Origin: UBA2137 sp963740205
Lineage (GTDB): Bacteria > Pseudomonadota > Alphaproteobacteria > Micavibrionales > Micavibrionaceae
Assembly (NCBI GenBank): GCA_963740205.1
Contig: CAVUDD010000002.1
Span: 620,001-684,000, forward strand
Length of the DNA: 64,000 bases
Direction of reading: 5' to 3'
This document shows positions 27,109 through 36,089 of the stretch, piece by piece. A model generated the notes under the pieces. It was given only the letters and a program-made list of their open reading frames with translations, was not told the origin of the DNA and ran no database searches. The position numbers and the translations under genes were made by a program. Numbering within the stretch: the stretch's first letter is position 1; every line of letters begins with the position of its first letter.

Positions 27109-29566
27109 ATGGCTTCAAAAGGCCCATTAAAAACCAATCTTGGGAAAAGAGCATTAAGCCTCATATCGATGACGCCATGGGCGTTTTCTCGCGAAGGGCT
27201 TGCAGATGCACTAAAATCAAAAACACCTTCACAAAAAGTTACCTTATCAAGGGTTGATCAAATTCTTGATGACCTTATCGAAACAGGGCGCATAAAAAAA
27301 GTTAATGGCAACGGGTACAGAGCCATTAAACCAGAAATTACCCCCGATAACATTCGCGCGCTGATTTCAACTCAATGACGTCCCCGTTCATCAGAGTTTT
27401 TTTACTGGTCATTTTGGAGATACAGAACCGAGAAAAGTAAAATTACTTGAAGTTCTTGAAGACCTTAAAAATGAAGGTTTAATAGAACATGAAAAAGGTT
27501 TTTTTAAGTCAAAACAGCCAGCCGCAAATAGTGCTTATATCCGCCTCAGCCGCAATAAGGAGTATGCTCATATCTTGAATTGGCAGGACAAAACCATTCC
27601 ACCATACATTAAAATTCCGCAGAATCTCTCACACCAGATTTTAGAAGAAAACCACGCAAGCAACATAGCCTTGGCAAGATTTTCCAGAACTATGTCCCTT
27701 GCGCTAACCGTAAAATCTATTTTACCTACAACAGGGATAGTTGCCCGATTTACTGAGATATCTGATGATATAGCCCTTTTAGAGCCCACAGATTACATCC
27801 ATAGCGGTACCTTCCGTGTCAACAAAACAACATCCCCCATTCAGCCCAAAACAGGTGATATGGTTTTAGCACGCCATTTTAAAAAGGCATCTATACATGG
27901 CGCTGACATGCAAATTGATGGACTTATGGCCAATGAGGAATGCTTTAGTGGGATTGATTTATTTGAGCATGGAAAAAACTGTGGAATCCCTGAGACTGTT
28001 GAAGATGAAGCAGAAAAAATCGCTATGACTTTTCCCAGCGCTTATCCAATAAAAAAAGATAAAAAGTTCAAAGACTTAACAAAAGAATGTTTCTTTACCG
28101 TTGATCCTGCGAACAAACAAGACATAGATGATGCTCTTTGTTTCAAACAGAATAAAGATGGTTCAATGACAATGTACGTGGCTATTGCCAACGTTGCAGC
28201 ACAGATTCCTTTTGGTTCTGAATTGGATAAATATCGCCGAGACCACCCCATGTCCGTTTTTCTCGCAAATGGTACGCATCATACGATGCCCCATTCACTC
28301 TATAATGCGCAAAACGGTACTTTATCTTTATGCGAAGGGCATACTCGGCATGCACTTATCCATCAATTCACAATTCCAGCAGACCTCATAAGCTTAGATG
28401 ATATTCAAATGGAAGTTTTTCCTGCGTTTATTCACTCAAGAAAAGCTTTCTCTTATGAAGAATTCGCCGAGGCCATGTTTTACCCAGATATCTTAGAAGA
28501 TGAACAACTCGCAATAAGTATGGATAACGCATCAAGGTTTGCCGCACAAATGCAATTCTTACTTGGGAGCCTGCCTTTTAATTCAAAGAAATTAAGGCTC
28601 ACATTTAATAGCGCAGGCGAGGTTACGAATTACCGCTACCGTCATTGCGATGTATCCGATCAAGTTATTGAGCTCTCAGCACTTCTAACCAATAGAAAAT
28701 CCACAGAATTGCTACTTGATTATAATGAGCAACACCCAGAAAACCCTCTTCCTCTCATTTTTAGAACACAAGATGCTCCGGATAAAGATGATTTGAAGGA
28801 AGCATTAGACAGGCTCGAAAAAGTTACGCCAGGAATAGTTGACGAGCAGGATATAGACGCGCTTGACGATTTTGGTCGCGGCAGTGACGAATATGCTCAA
28901 ATAGCACGAAACTTAATCGAGAAGGCTCTTTTACGTTGTGACAATGATATGCTGAACGCCTTTGTTTCGAAGGCATTACTCCAGTCAACAAGACGCGCAG
29001 TTTATTCAACAAAAGAGCAGGAACATTTCTCTTTGGATACAGTGACGGGACACTTTACAAGTCCTCTCCGGCGTTATCCTGATACAGTTCATCAATGGAG
29101 TGTGATGAAGGCCTCAGGCATTCACGTACCAGACTTGAGCTTATCGCAGGATGAATTGTCAAAGCTAGCCCAATTTGCGAGCGAAGAAGAACAAGTTTCA
29201 AAGCGTATACAAAGTAACTCTACACAGCGTCATCTTATTGACTACTTCGATAAAAATAAGGAAGTACCCATCACAAATGCTCGCATAGCCAGTGTTCGTG
29301 AAGATGGAGTAGTTGTTGACGTTGACGGTATTGAAGGATTTATTCCACAAACAGAATTGCCTATTGATTGGCGAATTGATATCAACGCTCAAATTCTTAA
29401 AACATTTGAGCATGGCTGCACAAAAATAAAGGCCATTGGAGATACTGTCCCATTACTGCTGTCTGTCAAAGAAGCGTGTCCTTTTAAACGCTCATTGAAA
29501 TTTGCTGATGCCTCTCAAATTTATGGGCATCAAAATTGGGGACAAGAGACACGAGCTTTTGCTTGA
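27109..29566 (+). CDS. Second RNB-family exoribonuclease, RNase R paralog (one-base frameshift)
   Basis: Two frames together encode one protein. The first (27109-27378) gives a winged helix (PWAFSREGLADALK). The second is open from 27365 and gives another winged-helix-like segment (LLEVLEDLKNEGLIEHEKG), a cold-shock-like barrel, an RNB domain and a C-terminal S1 domain. Removing one base near 27376 joins ISTQ to DVPVHQ and gives 818 residues, close to RNase R length. Catalytic aspartates are kept in the RNase II form TVDPANKQDIDDAL, as is FTSPLRRYPD. The basic tail is absent. It is divergent from its neighbour rnr, so it is not a recent duplicate. Without the join, translation of the catalytic part would need a TTG at 27575. 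Confidence 0.8.
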
Positions 29567-29590
29567 CAGATACAACCAAATTCGTATTAT
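29563..29590 (+). promoter_or_regulatory. Promoter of rpmG
   Basis: TTGACA (29563-29568), 16-base spacer, TATTAT (29585-29590), near consensus for sigma-70 and 46 bases before the rpmG ATG. The -35 box overlaps the stop codon of the upstream RNB gene. Confidence 0.75.
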
Positions 29591-29636
29591 GCCGCCTCGT
29601 ATATAGTTTAGACGCACAGTTTACAGGATAAGAGTT

Positions 29637-29864
29637 ATGGCTAAGAAAAGCGCTACAGTTAAAATTCGTTTAATCAGCACAGGTAAGAACGCCAAGGGCG
29701 AGCCTACTGGTTCAACATATTACATCGTGAAAAATCCACGTAACCAAACGGAAAAAATGAAATTCCGTAAATATGATCCGCGCGCTATACACCCTGAAAC
29801 AGGTGGCAAAGGCGCACATTGCTGGTTCGAGGAAAAGAAAATGCCTCCGCACAAGAAAAACTAA
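29637..29864 (+). CDS. rpmG: Ribosomal protein bL33 with insertions
   Basis: This is a 50S subunit protein. The core motifs are present: MAKKSATVKIRLIST at the start, KNPRNQTEKMKFRKYDPRA in the middle (quoted short of the family's KKYDPVVR) and FEEKKMP at the end. At 75 residues it is about 20 longer than usual: a short insert (GKNAKGEPTGST) precedes the YY strand and a second (HPETGGKGAHCW) replaces the usual RKHV turn. It has one cysteine rather than the four of zinc-binding forms. It has its own strong promoter and terminator. Confidence 0.92.
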   Translation: MAKKSATVKIRLISTGKNAKGEPTGSTYYIVKNPRNQTEKMKFRKYDPRAIHPETGGKGAHCWFEEKKMPPHKKN

Positions 29865-29887
29865 TATTTTTCTTTACTGAATTTAAA

Positions 29888-29912
29888 AACACCCTATCGA
29901 GGGTGTTTTTTT
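29888..29912 (+). terminator. Intrinsic terminator of rpmG
   Basis: An 8-base-pair stem AACACCCT/AGGGTGTT with a 4-base loop is followed by TTTTT, 23 bases after the rpmG stop. It also serves the end of the convergent pleD, whose stop overlaps the T tract. Confidence 0.85.
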
Positions 29913-31344
29913 ATGTCTCTTTGAGAATAGGTCTGGATTTTGGTCTAAATTCTTCCGGATCAAGTTTGCCGCAATCTTCGAAGAAAACCGAATTACGCCC
30001 ACCATTTTTAGCTAAGTACAGCTGTGCATCTGCACGCTCCAAAACTTGAGTGATTGTGTTTTGTGTACCTGGCTCGATAACAACACCACCCACAGAAGTT
30101 GTAATTTCTAAAGGCTCTTTATGTGATGTCTTAAAAGGCGCATCCATTATCGATCGACGAAGTCGCTCTGCAATGGTGTGCGCCGTGTCTACACTTGTGT
30201 CAGGAAGAACTGCTACAAACTCTTCACCACCAAGGCGTGCAACAAGGTCAAAGCTGCGTAAATTATCGGTTAATCTCTGGCCAAATATCTTCAGAACTTC
30301 GTCTCCAACATTATGTCCGTATGTGTCGTTGAAGCTTTTGAAATGATCTATATCAAGGTACAAAAGTCCCAAAGGTTTGTTGGCTACTATGTTTTGTTCA
30401 AGAATTTTGGACAAGTGGACCTCAAAATAACGTCTGTTATATAGTCCTGTCAGAGTATCAGTAAGCGCCATGTTAAGGCTAAGCTCGAAACTTGTGCGCA
30501 GTTTTTCTTGGAAACGCTTACGACGAACCTGTGTACGCACACGCGCCATTAACTCATTACGGTCAATCGGACGGAGAATATAATCATGTGCTCCAATTTC
30601 AAGACCATGCGCAATGCGAGGCATATCATCGTCGCTACCAATCATTAATATTGGTACACCGCGCGTCCGCTCGTTTGAACGCAAATGAGAGCAAAGCCTC
30701 AAACCATCCTCATCCTGCAAATTCAAAGAAATAACAATGAGTTCAAAATCCTCTTCTTTGGCAGCTTGTAACGCTTCAAGACCTGTTGATTTCAAAGTGA
30801 GGCTATTACCCTCGTTCTCAATAGTTGCCTTGATTTTCTCTATTTCAAATTCCATATCCTCGACAACCAGAATATGTGCATTACTGACATTCTGATCCAT
30901 GAGGGACGTTCCCTCGTTCACTACGCCTAGCTGAGTGGCTGTATTCTCACGCGTGCGCCATTCATCCATCGCCATCTTAAGACGAACCAGCGAACGCACA
31001 CGCGCCATCAAGGCAATGTCATTAACAGGCTTACTCAGGAAATCATCAGCACCACTATCAAGACCCTTAACGCGATCCTCGCTGTCTGTGAGTGCGGTGA
31101 CCATTACAACAGGTATATGAGAGAGTTCAGGATCTTGCTTTAGACGACTACATACCTCAAAACCGTCCATTCCCGGCATCATTACGTCTAACAAAATAAG
31201 ATCCGGACGAGTTTCCTTGGCCTTATCCAAGGCTTCCTGACCACTCATTGCTGTGACGACGTCGTAATACTCACTTGTCAGCTTTGCTTCCAAAAGCTTA
31301 ACATTAGGTGCGATATCATCAACGACTAGTACGCGTGCAGACAT
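29911..31344 (-). CDS. pleD: PleD, response regulator diguanylate cyclase
   Basis: PleD makes cyclic di-GMP when phosphorylated and drives the swarmer-to-stalked transition in Caulobacter. The 477-residue protein has REC1 (1-120, phospho-acceptor in LILLDVMMPGMDG), a second REC-like adaptor (~155-275, which has lost the acceptor aspartate: VISLNLQDEDG) and a GGDEF domain with the active GGEEF motif. A product-inhibition I-site RxxD (RSFD) precedes it. This matches PleD domain order exactly. It lies 30 bases after divK and is probably co-transcribed, as in other Alphaproteobacteria. Confidence 0.95.
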   Translation of the reverse strand: MSARVLVVDDIAPNVKLLEAKLTSEYYDVVTAMSGQEALDKAKETRPDLILLDVMMPGMDGFEVCSRLKQDPELSHIPVVMVTALTDSEDRVKGLDSGADDFLSKPVNDIALMARVRSLVRLKMAMDEWRTRENTATQLGVVNEGTSLMDQNVSNAHILVVEDMEFEIEKIKATIENEGNSLTLKSTGLEALQAAKEEDFELIVISLNLQDEDGLRLCSHLRSNERTRGVPILMIGSDDDMPRIAHGLEIGAHDYILRPIDRNELMARVRTQVRRKRFQEKLRTSFELSLNMALTDTLTGLYNRRYFEVHLSKILEQNIVANKPLGLLYLDIDHFKSFNDTYGHNVGDEVLKIFGQRLTDNLRSFDLVARLGGEEFVAVLPDTSVDTAHTIAERLRRSIMDAPFKTSHKEPLEITTSVGGVVIEPGTQNTITQVLERADAQLYLAKNGGRNSVFFEDCGKLDPEEFRPKSRPILKET

Positions 31345-31374
31345 TTATATACAGATCCTCTGTTCAATATGCGT

Positions 31375-31773
31375 CTATTCTTCCTCGGAAGAACTACGTT
31401 TCTCAGCATTTAAATGCTTGTTAATTGTCTCAATGAAACTATTCACGGAAATGGGCTTGGACAAGTAATCCTCACATCCACCATCTCTAATTTTTTGCTC
31501 ATCCCCGCGCATGGCAAATGCCGTAACTGCAATAACAGGAATGTGTTTCAAATCATCTTCTTCCTTAAGCCAACCCGTAACCTCAAGGCCAGAAACCTCT
31601 GGAAGTTGTATGTCCATTAAAATCAAGTCAGGTTTTTCCGTCCTAGCAATGTCGATAACCTCATGACCATCAGATGTCGCAACAGACGTGATGCCATGCG
31701 CCTCAAGCAAATCCCTAAACAGCTTCATATTTAGCGCATTATCTTCAACAATCAGGACCTTCTTATCGGTCAT
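31375..31773 (-). CDS. divK: DivK, single-domain response regulator
   Basis: DivK is a single receiver domain that relays cell-pole signals to DivL-CckA-CtrA. From ATG 31773 it is 132 residues: VLIVEDNALNMKLFRDLLEAHG, here split as VLIVEDNALNMK and LFRDLLEAHG, the acceptor aspartate in LILMDIQLPEVSG, AVTAFAM and the YLSKPI lysine. Its tail is serine/glutamate-rich. The start I chose removes a 14-residue leader that would only overlap eipB more. Adjacent pleD supports the assignment. Confidence 0.95.
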   Translation of the reverse strand: MTDKKVLIVEDNALNMKLFRDLLEAHGITSVATSDGHEVIDIARTEKPDLILMDIQLPEVSGLEVTGWLKEEDDLKHIPVIAVTAFAMRGDEQKIRDGGCEDYLSKPISVNSFIETINKHLNAEKRSSSEEE

Positions 31774-32698
31774 TATTCCTACACTCCGCTTTAGTAATTT
31801 CTTCAATTGCGACAAGTTTCTGTGTCACAGAAAAATCAGTATATTCGACAAACATATCGCTGATAACCCCATTTTCATGTAAACGCACAGTCATTTCATA
31901 ATCAGCCTCCGATAAATCGGACTCTAATGGAAAAAATGCTAAGCGCACTTTCCAGCTTTTCGTATCCAGTAACTGCGAAGAAACAGCCTTAGAAGTCTTA
32001 CTCAGACTTGCATTCACAGGTGCGAGGGGCGCACCAGAATCTAGTATAAACGCATTCACAAGTAGCGGCCCTGTTTCATCGCTACCATCAAACACTGTGG
32101 CTGTATAAAATTTTTGCCCTTTTTTAGCAGCATTGATCACATTGAATGTATGTTGTGTTGGGAAAACTGTGCCCTCGGGCAGAATAAAGTCTCTTTCTAG
32201 AGGTTGGATATACTGCGCAATACCCGCCCCTTTGGCGTCAAGGCTTGCCGCCCCACTATATTCTTCAATTAAATCACTTTCACGATTCCGTGATGAAAAA
32301 AACTCTAGCTTATTGCCCGCGAAATTCTCAGAACTCGTAAAATCACTTGTCACCATAAGGCCGGGTGTGTCTTCATATTCATAAAGCAGATTGAAATGAT
32401 GGTTACTAAGGTAGCCTTCACAAGTTCTCTCCATACTGTAGAGCATTTGACCTTCAACATTAATAACCTTCGAGGTATTTTTGACCGAATGTAGAGCGAT
32501 ATTATAAAGAGCCTTATGTGGGACTAGAACAGTCTTATCAGTCGTATCCCCCATAAGCTTTGAGCGAATATTCTTGGCATTCCCCTCCGTATAGAGAAAC
32601 ACTCCTACTCCAGAGACCAAAATCAAAAGCAGTAAAAATCGCAAAATGGTAACCTTGGGTGAAGTTTTTTTCTTTGAAGCAGACACGGGAGTCATCAT
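31763..32698 (-). CDS. eipB: EipB-like (DUF1849) periplasmic envelope-integrity protein
   Basis: EipB proteins are periplasmic beta-spiral proteins needed for envelope integrity in Brucella. This one is 311 residues with a membrane anchor or uncleaved signal at about 18-36. The mature start VPHKALYNIALHS matches the family's APHRAIYDL, followed by CEGYL (Cys93), LPEGTVFPTQHTF and a second cysteine near the C-terminus (Cys306). The two cysteines sit where the conserved EipB disulfide is expected. It overlaps the divK start by 11 bases, so eipB-divK-pleD may be one transcript. Confidence 0.85.
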   Translation of the reverse strand: MMTPVSASKKKTSPKVTILRFLLLLILVSGVGVFLYTEGNAKNIRSKLMGDTTDKTVLVPHKALYNIALHSVKNTSKVINVEGQMLYSMERTCEGYLSNHHFNLLYEYEDTPGLMVTSDFTSSENFAGNKLEFFSSRNRESDLIEEYSGAASLDAKGAGIAQYIQPLERDFILPEGTVFPTQHTFNVINAAKKGQKFYTATVFDGSDETGPLLVNAFILDSGAPLAPVNASLSKTSKAVSSQLLDTKSWKVRLAFFPLESDLSEADYEMTVRLHENGVISDMFVEYTDFSVTQKLVAIEEITKAECRNNDR

Positions 32699-32858
32699 AC
32701 CCCACGCACTATCAAAAACGAAAGGCTTTTTGGCTTAGCTTTAACAAAGGCAAAGATTTCCTCACCTTAGAAGTTTTTACCTCTTTTTCTCTTGCGCCAC
32801 ATACCGCTCAATCATAGCTCTAACTATTGATTTAAAGCATAAAAACTGGCTTTGCCGA

Positions 32859-33449
32859 ATGTGGCACGTTTCTCGCAATGATAATATTGCGGACATCAAA
32901 ACAGACATAAAAGAAACGCAAGTTAAAATGACAATTAAAAAAGAATTACAACAAGCGGAACAGACAATAGCCAGCCAAGCTATGCGGATAAAGAGCTTGG
33001 AGGATTTACTTCTAACTGATCCCATGACAGGTCTGTTTAATCGCAAGGGCTTCCGCGCCATTATAGAGCGCGAATGCGAGCGTGCCAGACGCGGACAAAG
33101 TCACGGTGGTGTTTTCATTCTACTTGATTTAGATAATTTTGGCTCAATCATCGATATGCATGGTCCCGATTGTAGGGACGCCTGCCTGCGTCTCATGGGG
33201 CTCAATTTAAACGATACAATTAGAGGCACAGATGTTGCCGCCTATCTTGGTGGAGATGCCTTTGCGGTTCTCTTGCCTGATACAGCTCGGGCACACATTG
33301 CTACACGCGCCCAAGAGCTTGTTATGATGTTGAATAATCTAGCACTTATCTGGAAAAGTAACGAAGTATCCTTGCGCGTGAGTGCTGAATTAAAAACTTA
33401 CACAGCAGCCGATAATTTTGCGACCATATTTCGAAACTCGCACGTGTAA
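32859..33449 (+). CDS. Degenerate GGDEF-domain protein
   Basis: A 196-residue soluble protein with a short coiled-coil start and a GGDEF-fold domain (DPMTGLFNRKGF, DLDNFG at 90-95). The active-site motif is GGDAF (131-135): the metal- and catalysis-critical glutamate is alanine, so cyclase activity is unlikely. An RxxD I-site (RGTD, 122-125) is kept, which would allow cyclic di-GMP binding. The C-terminus is shorter than a full GGDEF domain. An ATG at 32928 (MTIKKEL) is another possible start. It lies divergent from eipB-divK-pleD, so a cyclic di-GMP effector role is reasonable but inferred. Confidence 0.8.
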   Translation: MWHVSRNDNIADIKTDIKETQVKMTIKKELQQAEQTIASQAMRIKSLEDLLLTDPMTGLFNRKGFRAIIERECERARRGQSHGGVFILLDLDNFGSIIDMHGPDCRDACLRLMGLNLNDTIRGTDVAAYLGGDAFAVLLPDTARAHIATRAQELVMMLNNLALIWKSNEVSLRVSAELKTYTAADNFATIFRNSHV

Positions 33450-33570
33450 ACTTCTAAGAGCAAATAAGAAAAACGGAGAAAAAATTTAAAACCATTATGA
33501 ACATATGAACAGCCTGCTGTTGATCCTCACCCTTATCCCGATCCCTAGGCAGCAGTAAGGCTTTCAACAC

Positions 33571-33624
33571 AAAACCCGAATGCATGGATTATCCCTATAT
33601 CCTCCCTAGTGCATTCGGGTTTTT
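33571..33624. terminator. Bidirectional intrinsic terminator between convergent genes
   Basis: Inverted repeat AAAACCCGAATGCA (33571-33584) and TGCATTCGGGTTTTT (33610-33624), with a ~25-base loop, lying between the GGDAF gene and the convergent 166-residue gene. A-rich and T-rich flanks serve both directions. Confidence 0.8.
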
Positions 33625-33632
33625 CTTTATTT

Positions 33633-34133
33633 TTACTCAGGTTGCCAACGTGTACCTGTATATCCTGCCATATACTCTGGCCGTTTAACTTTAGTTTCTT
33701 CCTCTAATTCGCCACTAAGTTGACGGCTGACCAAACGAATACCGGTAATGCTCTGAATATTATCCAAAGCTTTAAAGCTCAGCATTCCCTTGATTGAAAT
33801 GGTAAAAGTTTTTCGACCCTCTTCGCTACCATCAAAAATCATGTGAATGCTATCTGCTGTTTGGCTCAATTTAGGTTGTTGGACATCAAAATGACTTATC
33901 ATCCAACTTCGTGCCTTGGCAAATTTGCCTTTTTTGTATTTGGCATTGGGGTCCTGAACGATTGAACAACCGGCTTCAATCAATTGTTGAATACCGCTAC
34001 TTGCCGAAACGGAAGACGTTTGCTTGTCTACATTGCCCTGATCAGTGCGTCTATCTTCAAATGCGATAGACGGTCTGTTCTTCGGTGAACCGTCAGGATT
34101 CCTAGGGCCTGTTTTATTTTTACCATGTGCCAA
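33633..34133 (-). CDS. Protein of unknown function, 166 residues
   Basis: A soluble protein with no recognised family. The first ~45 residues are polar and probably disordered (GKNKTGPRNPDGSPKNRP). The rest looks like an alpha/beta domain (ARSWMISHFDV, IHMIFDGSEEGRKTFTISI, then FKALDNIQSITGIRLVSRQ), ending in an aromatic tail GYTGTRWQPE. One cysteine. Downstream of aspS by 65 bases and on the same strand; the bidirectional terminator follows it. Confidence 0.65.
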   Translation of the reverse strand: MAHGKNKTGPRNPDGSPKNRPSIAFEDRRTDQGNVDKQTSSVSASSGIQQLIEAGCSIVQDPNAKYKKGKFAKARSWMISHFDVQQPKLSQTADSIHMIFDGSEEGRKTFTISIKGMLSFKALDNIQSITGIRLVSRQLSGELEEETKVKRPEYMAGYTGTRWQPE

Positions 34134-34198
34134 TGTTGCCTCCCTTTTAATTATTATAAAAAGTTTAGCATTATCTTATATGTCAAAGACAGAAGTTT

Positions 34199-36004
34199 TT
34201 ACGCCGCTTCGGTTTTTTCCAGTTTTTTAGGAAGATTTAGCTGGATATGAAGATCCTTGAGTTGCTCCACTGTGATATCTGAAGGGGCATTCATCAATTG
34301 GTCTTCATACTGACCATTCATTACAAAGGCATAGACTTCACGCAAATTCGGCTCATCGGCCAAAAGCATAACAATGCGGTCAAGACCAAATGCACAGCCC
34401 CCGTGCGGAGGTGCGCCAAATTTCATGGCACTCAGCATTCCACCAAATTCTTTTTCAAGAACAGCCTTATCATAGCCTGCAAGACTAAACGCCTTTTCCA
34501 TGATTTCGGGCTTATGGTTACGAATGGCACCGGAGCACAATTCAAAACCATTACACACACAATCATATTGATAAGCGTATACATCCAGCGGATCTTTAGT
34601 TTGCAAAGCTTCCATACCGCCCTGAGGCATTGAAAATGGATTATGTGAGAAATCAATTTTTTGGGTTTTCTCGTCAAACTCATACATTGGGAAATCAATC
34701 ACCCAGCAGAATTTATACACTCCGCTCTCGCGGTTACCCATTTCATCGCAAATCTTGTCACGCGCTTTACCAGCCATATTTGCAGCCTTCTTTTCTTTGT
34801 CACAGATAAAGAAAATTGCATCGCCTTCTTTAAGTCCCGCAATCTCTTTTAATGCGGTTTGAGCCGCTTCTGGTACAAATTTGGCAATTGGGCCTTTTCC
34901 TTCGCCATCGGCAAAAAGAATATAACCTAACCCAGGTGCGCCCTCTCCTTGTGCCCAGCTATTGAGCTTGTCAAAGAAAGAACGTGGTTGATCACCAACA
35001 TTTGGTGCACGAATAGCGCGCACGACACCACCTTTTTCAATTACGCCCTTAAATGCCTTAAACTCAACATCATCACGTGCAAAGACTTCACTTACATCAA
35101 CAATTTCCAGTGGGTTTCTTAGGTCTGGCTTGTCTGTCCCGTATTTCATCATTGCATCTTCGTAACGAAGATGCGGCAACCACTCGACTTTACGCTTTTC
35201 GCCTGTAAAATCGCTAAATTCCTCGAACACACCCTGAACAACAGGGGTAATTGTATCAAAGACATCCTCTTGCGTGACAAACGACATTTCCAAATCAAGC
35301 TGATAGAATTCCGCCAAACGATCTGCGCGTCCATCTTCATCACGGAAGCATGGTGCAATTTGGAAATATTTATCAAAGCCAGACATCATCAAAAGCTGTT
35401 TGAACTGTTGTGGCGCTTGTGGAAGGGCATAGAATTTCCCTGGATGCAATCGAGAAGGCACAAGATAATCGCGCGCCCCTTCAGGACTTGATGCCGTTAG
35501 AATTGGTGTCTGGAATTCTTGAAATTCTTTTTCCCACATGCGCTTACGCAAAGAAGACGTCACAGAATTTCTTAACCGGATATTTTTCTGCATTTTTTCA
35601 CGACGCAAATCAAGATAGCGGTATTTCAAACGAATATCTTCACCAGCGCCATCATCCTCGGCAACTTGAAAGGGAATGACATCAGCGGCAGACTGCATTT
35701 CAGCAGAATTAATGTAAATTTCAACTTCACCAGTTGGCAATTTTGTATTGGCTGTCTCACCTGGGCGGGCGCGAACCTCGCCCTCAATTGTAATAACAGA
35801 TTCTGGACGCCAGCTTTCAACTGTGTCCAACAGAGGCGATCCCTCATCCACAACGCATTGCGTCACACCGTATGTGTCACGTATATCAATAAACAGAACA
35901 CCACCGTGATCACGTTTTCGATTTATCCAGCCAGAAAGTTTTACGGTTTTTCCGCTATCTGATTTTCTGAGTTCACCGCAGTTATGTGTTCTATATTTAT
36001 CCAT
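34199..36004 (-). CDS. aspS: AspS, aspartyl-tRNA synthetase (probably non-discriminating)
   Basis: Class II synthetase of the bacterial type, 601 residues: N-terminal OB anticodon domain, catalytic motifs FRDEDGRADR (motif 2) and GLDRIVMLL (motif 3), and the GAD insertion typical of bacterial AspRS between about 290 and 430. H33 in RKRDHGG matches the histidine found in non-discriminating enzymes, where E. coli has leucine; such enzymes also charge tRNA-Asn and rely on GatCAB. That specificity is inferred from family knowledge. Confidence 0.96.
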   Translation of the reverse strand: MDKYRTHNCGELRKSDSGKTVKLSGWINRKRDHGGVLFIDIRDTYGVTQCVVDEGSPLLDTVESWRPESVITIEGEVRARPGETANTKLPTGEVEIYINSAEMQSAADVIPFQVAEDDGAGEDIRLKYRYLDLRREKMQKNIRLRNSVTSSLRKRMWEKEFQEFQTPILTASSPEGARDYLVPSRLHPGKFYALPQAPQQFKQLLMMSGFDKYFQIAPCFRDEDGRADRLAEFYQLDLEMSFVTQEDVFDTITPVVQGVFEEFSDFTGEKRKVEWLPHLRYEDAMMKYGTDKPDLRNPLEIVDVSEVFARDDVEFKAFKGVIEKGGVVRAIRAPNVGDQPRSFFDKLNSWAQGEGAPGLGYILFADGEGKGPIAKFVPEAAQTALKEIAGLKEGDAIFFICDKEKKAANMAGKARDKICDEMGNRESGVYKFCWVIDFPMYEFDEKTQKIDFSHNPFSMPQGGMEALQTKDPLDVYAYQYDCVCNGFELCSGAIRNHKPEIMEKAFSLAGYDKAVLEKEFGGMLSAMKFGAPPHGGCAFGLDRIVMLLADEPNLREVYAFVMNGQYEDQLMNAPSDITVEQLKDLHIQLNLPKKLEKTEAA

Positions 36005-36089
36005 TATTCAATTCTTTAAAGTTTGCTTTGTTGCTTTGGGGTTTTGAGTGTTATACCGTTGTTGAAACGAATACCAAAGCAATAATTAC

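Noticed and set aside
27365..27380. Programmed +1 frameshift at CAATGAC in the RNB paralog
   Set aside because: It has a stop followed by C like prfB but lacks the CTT slippery codon and a spaced internal Shine-Dalgarno; sequence error is simpler given the three similar events.
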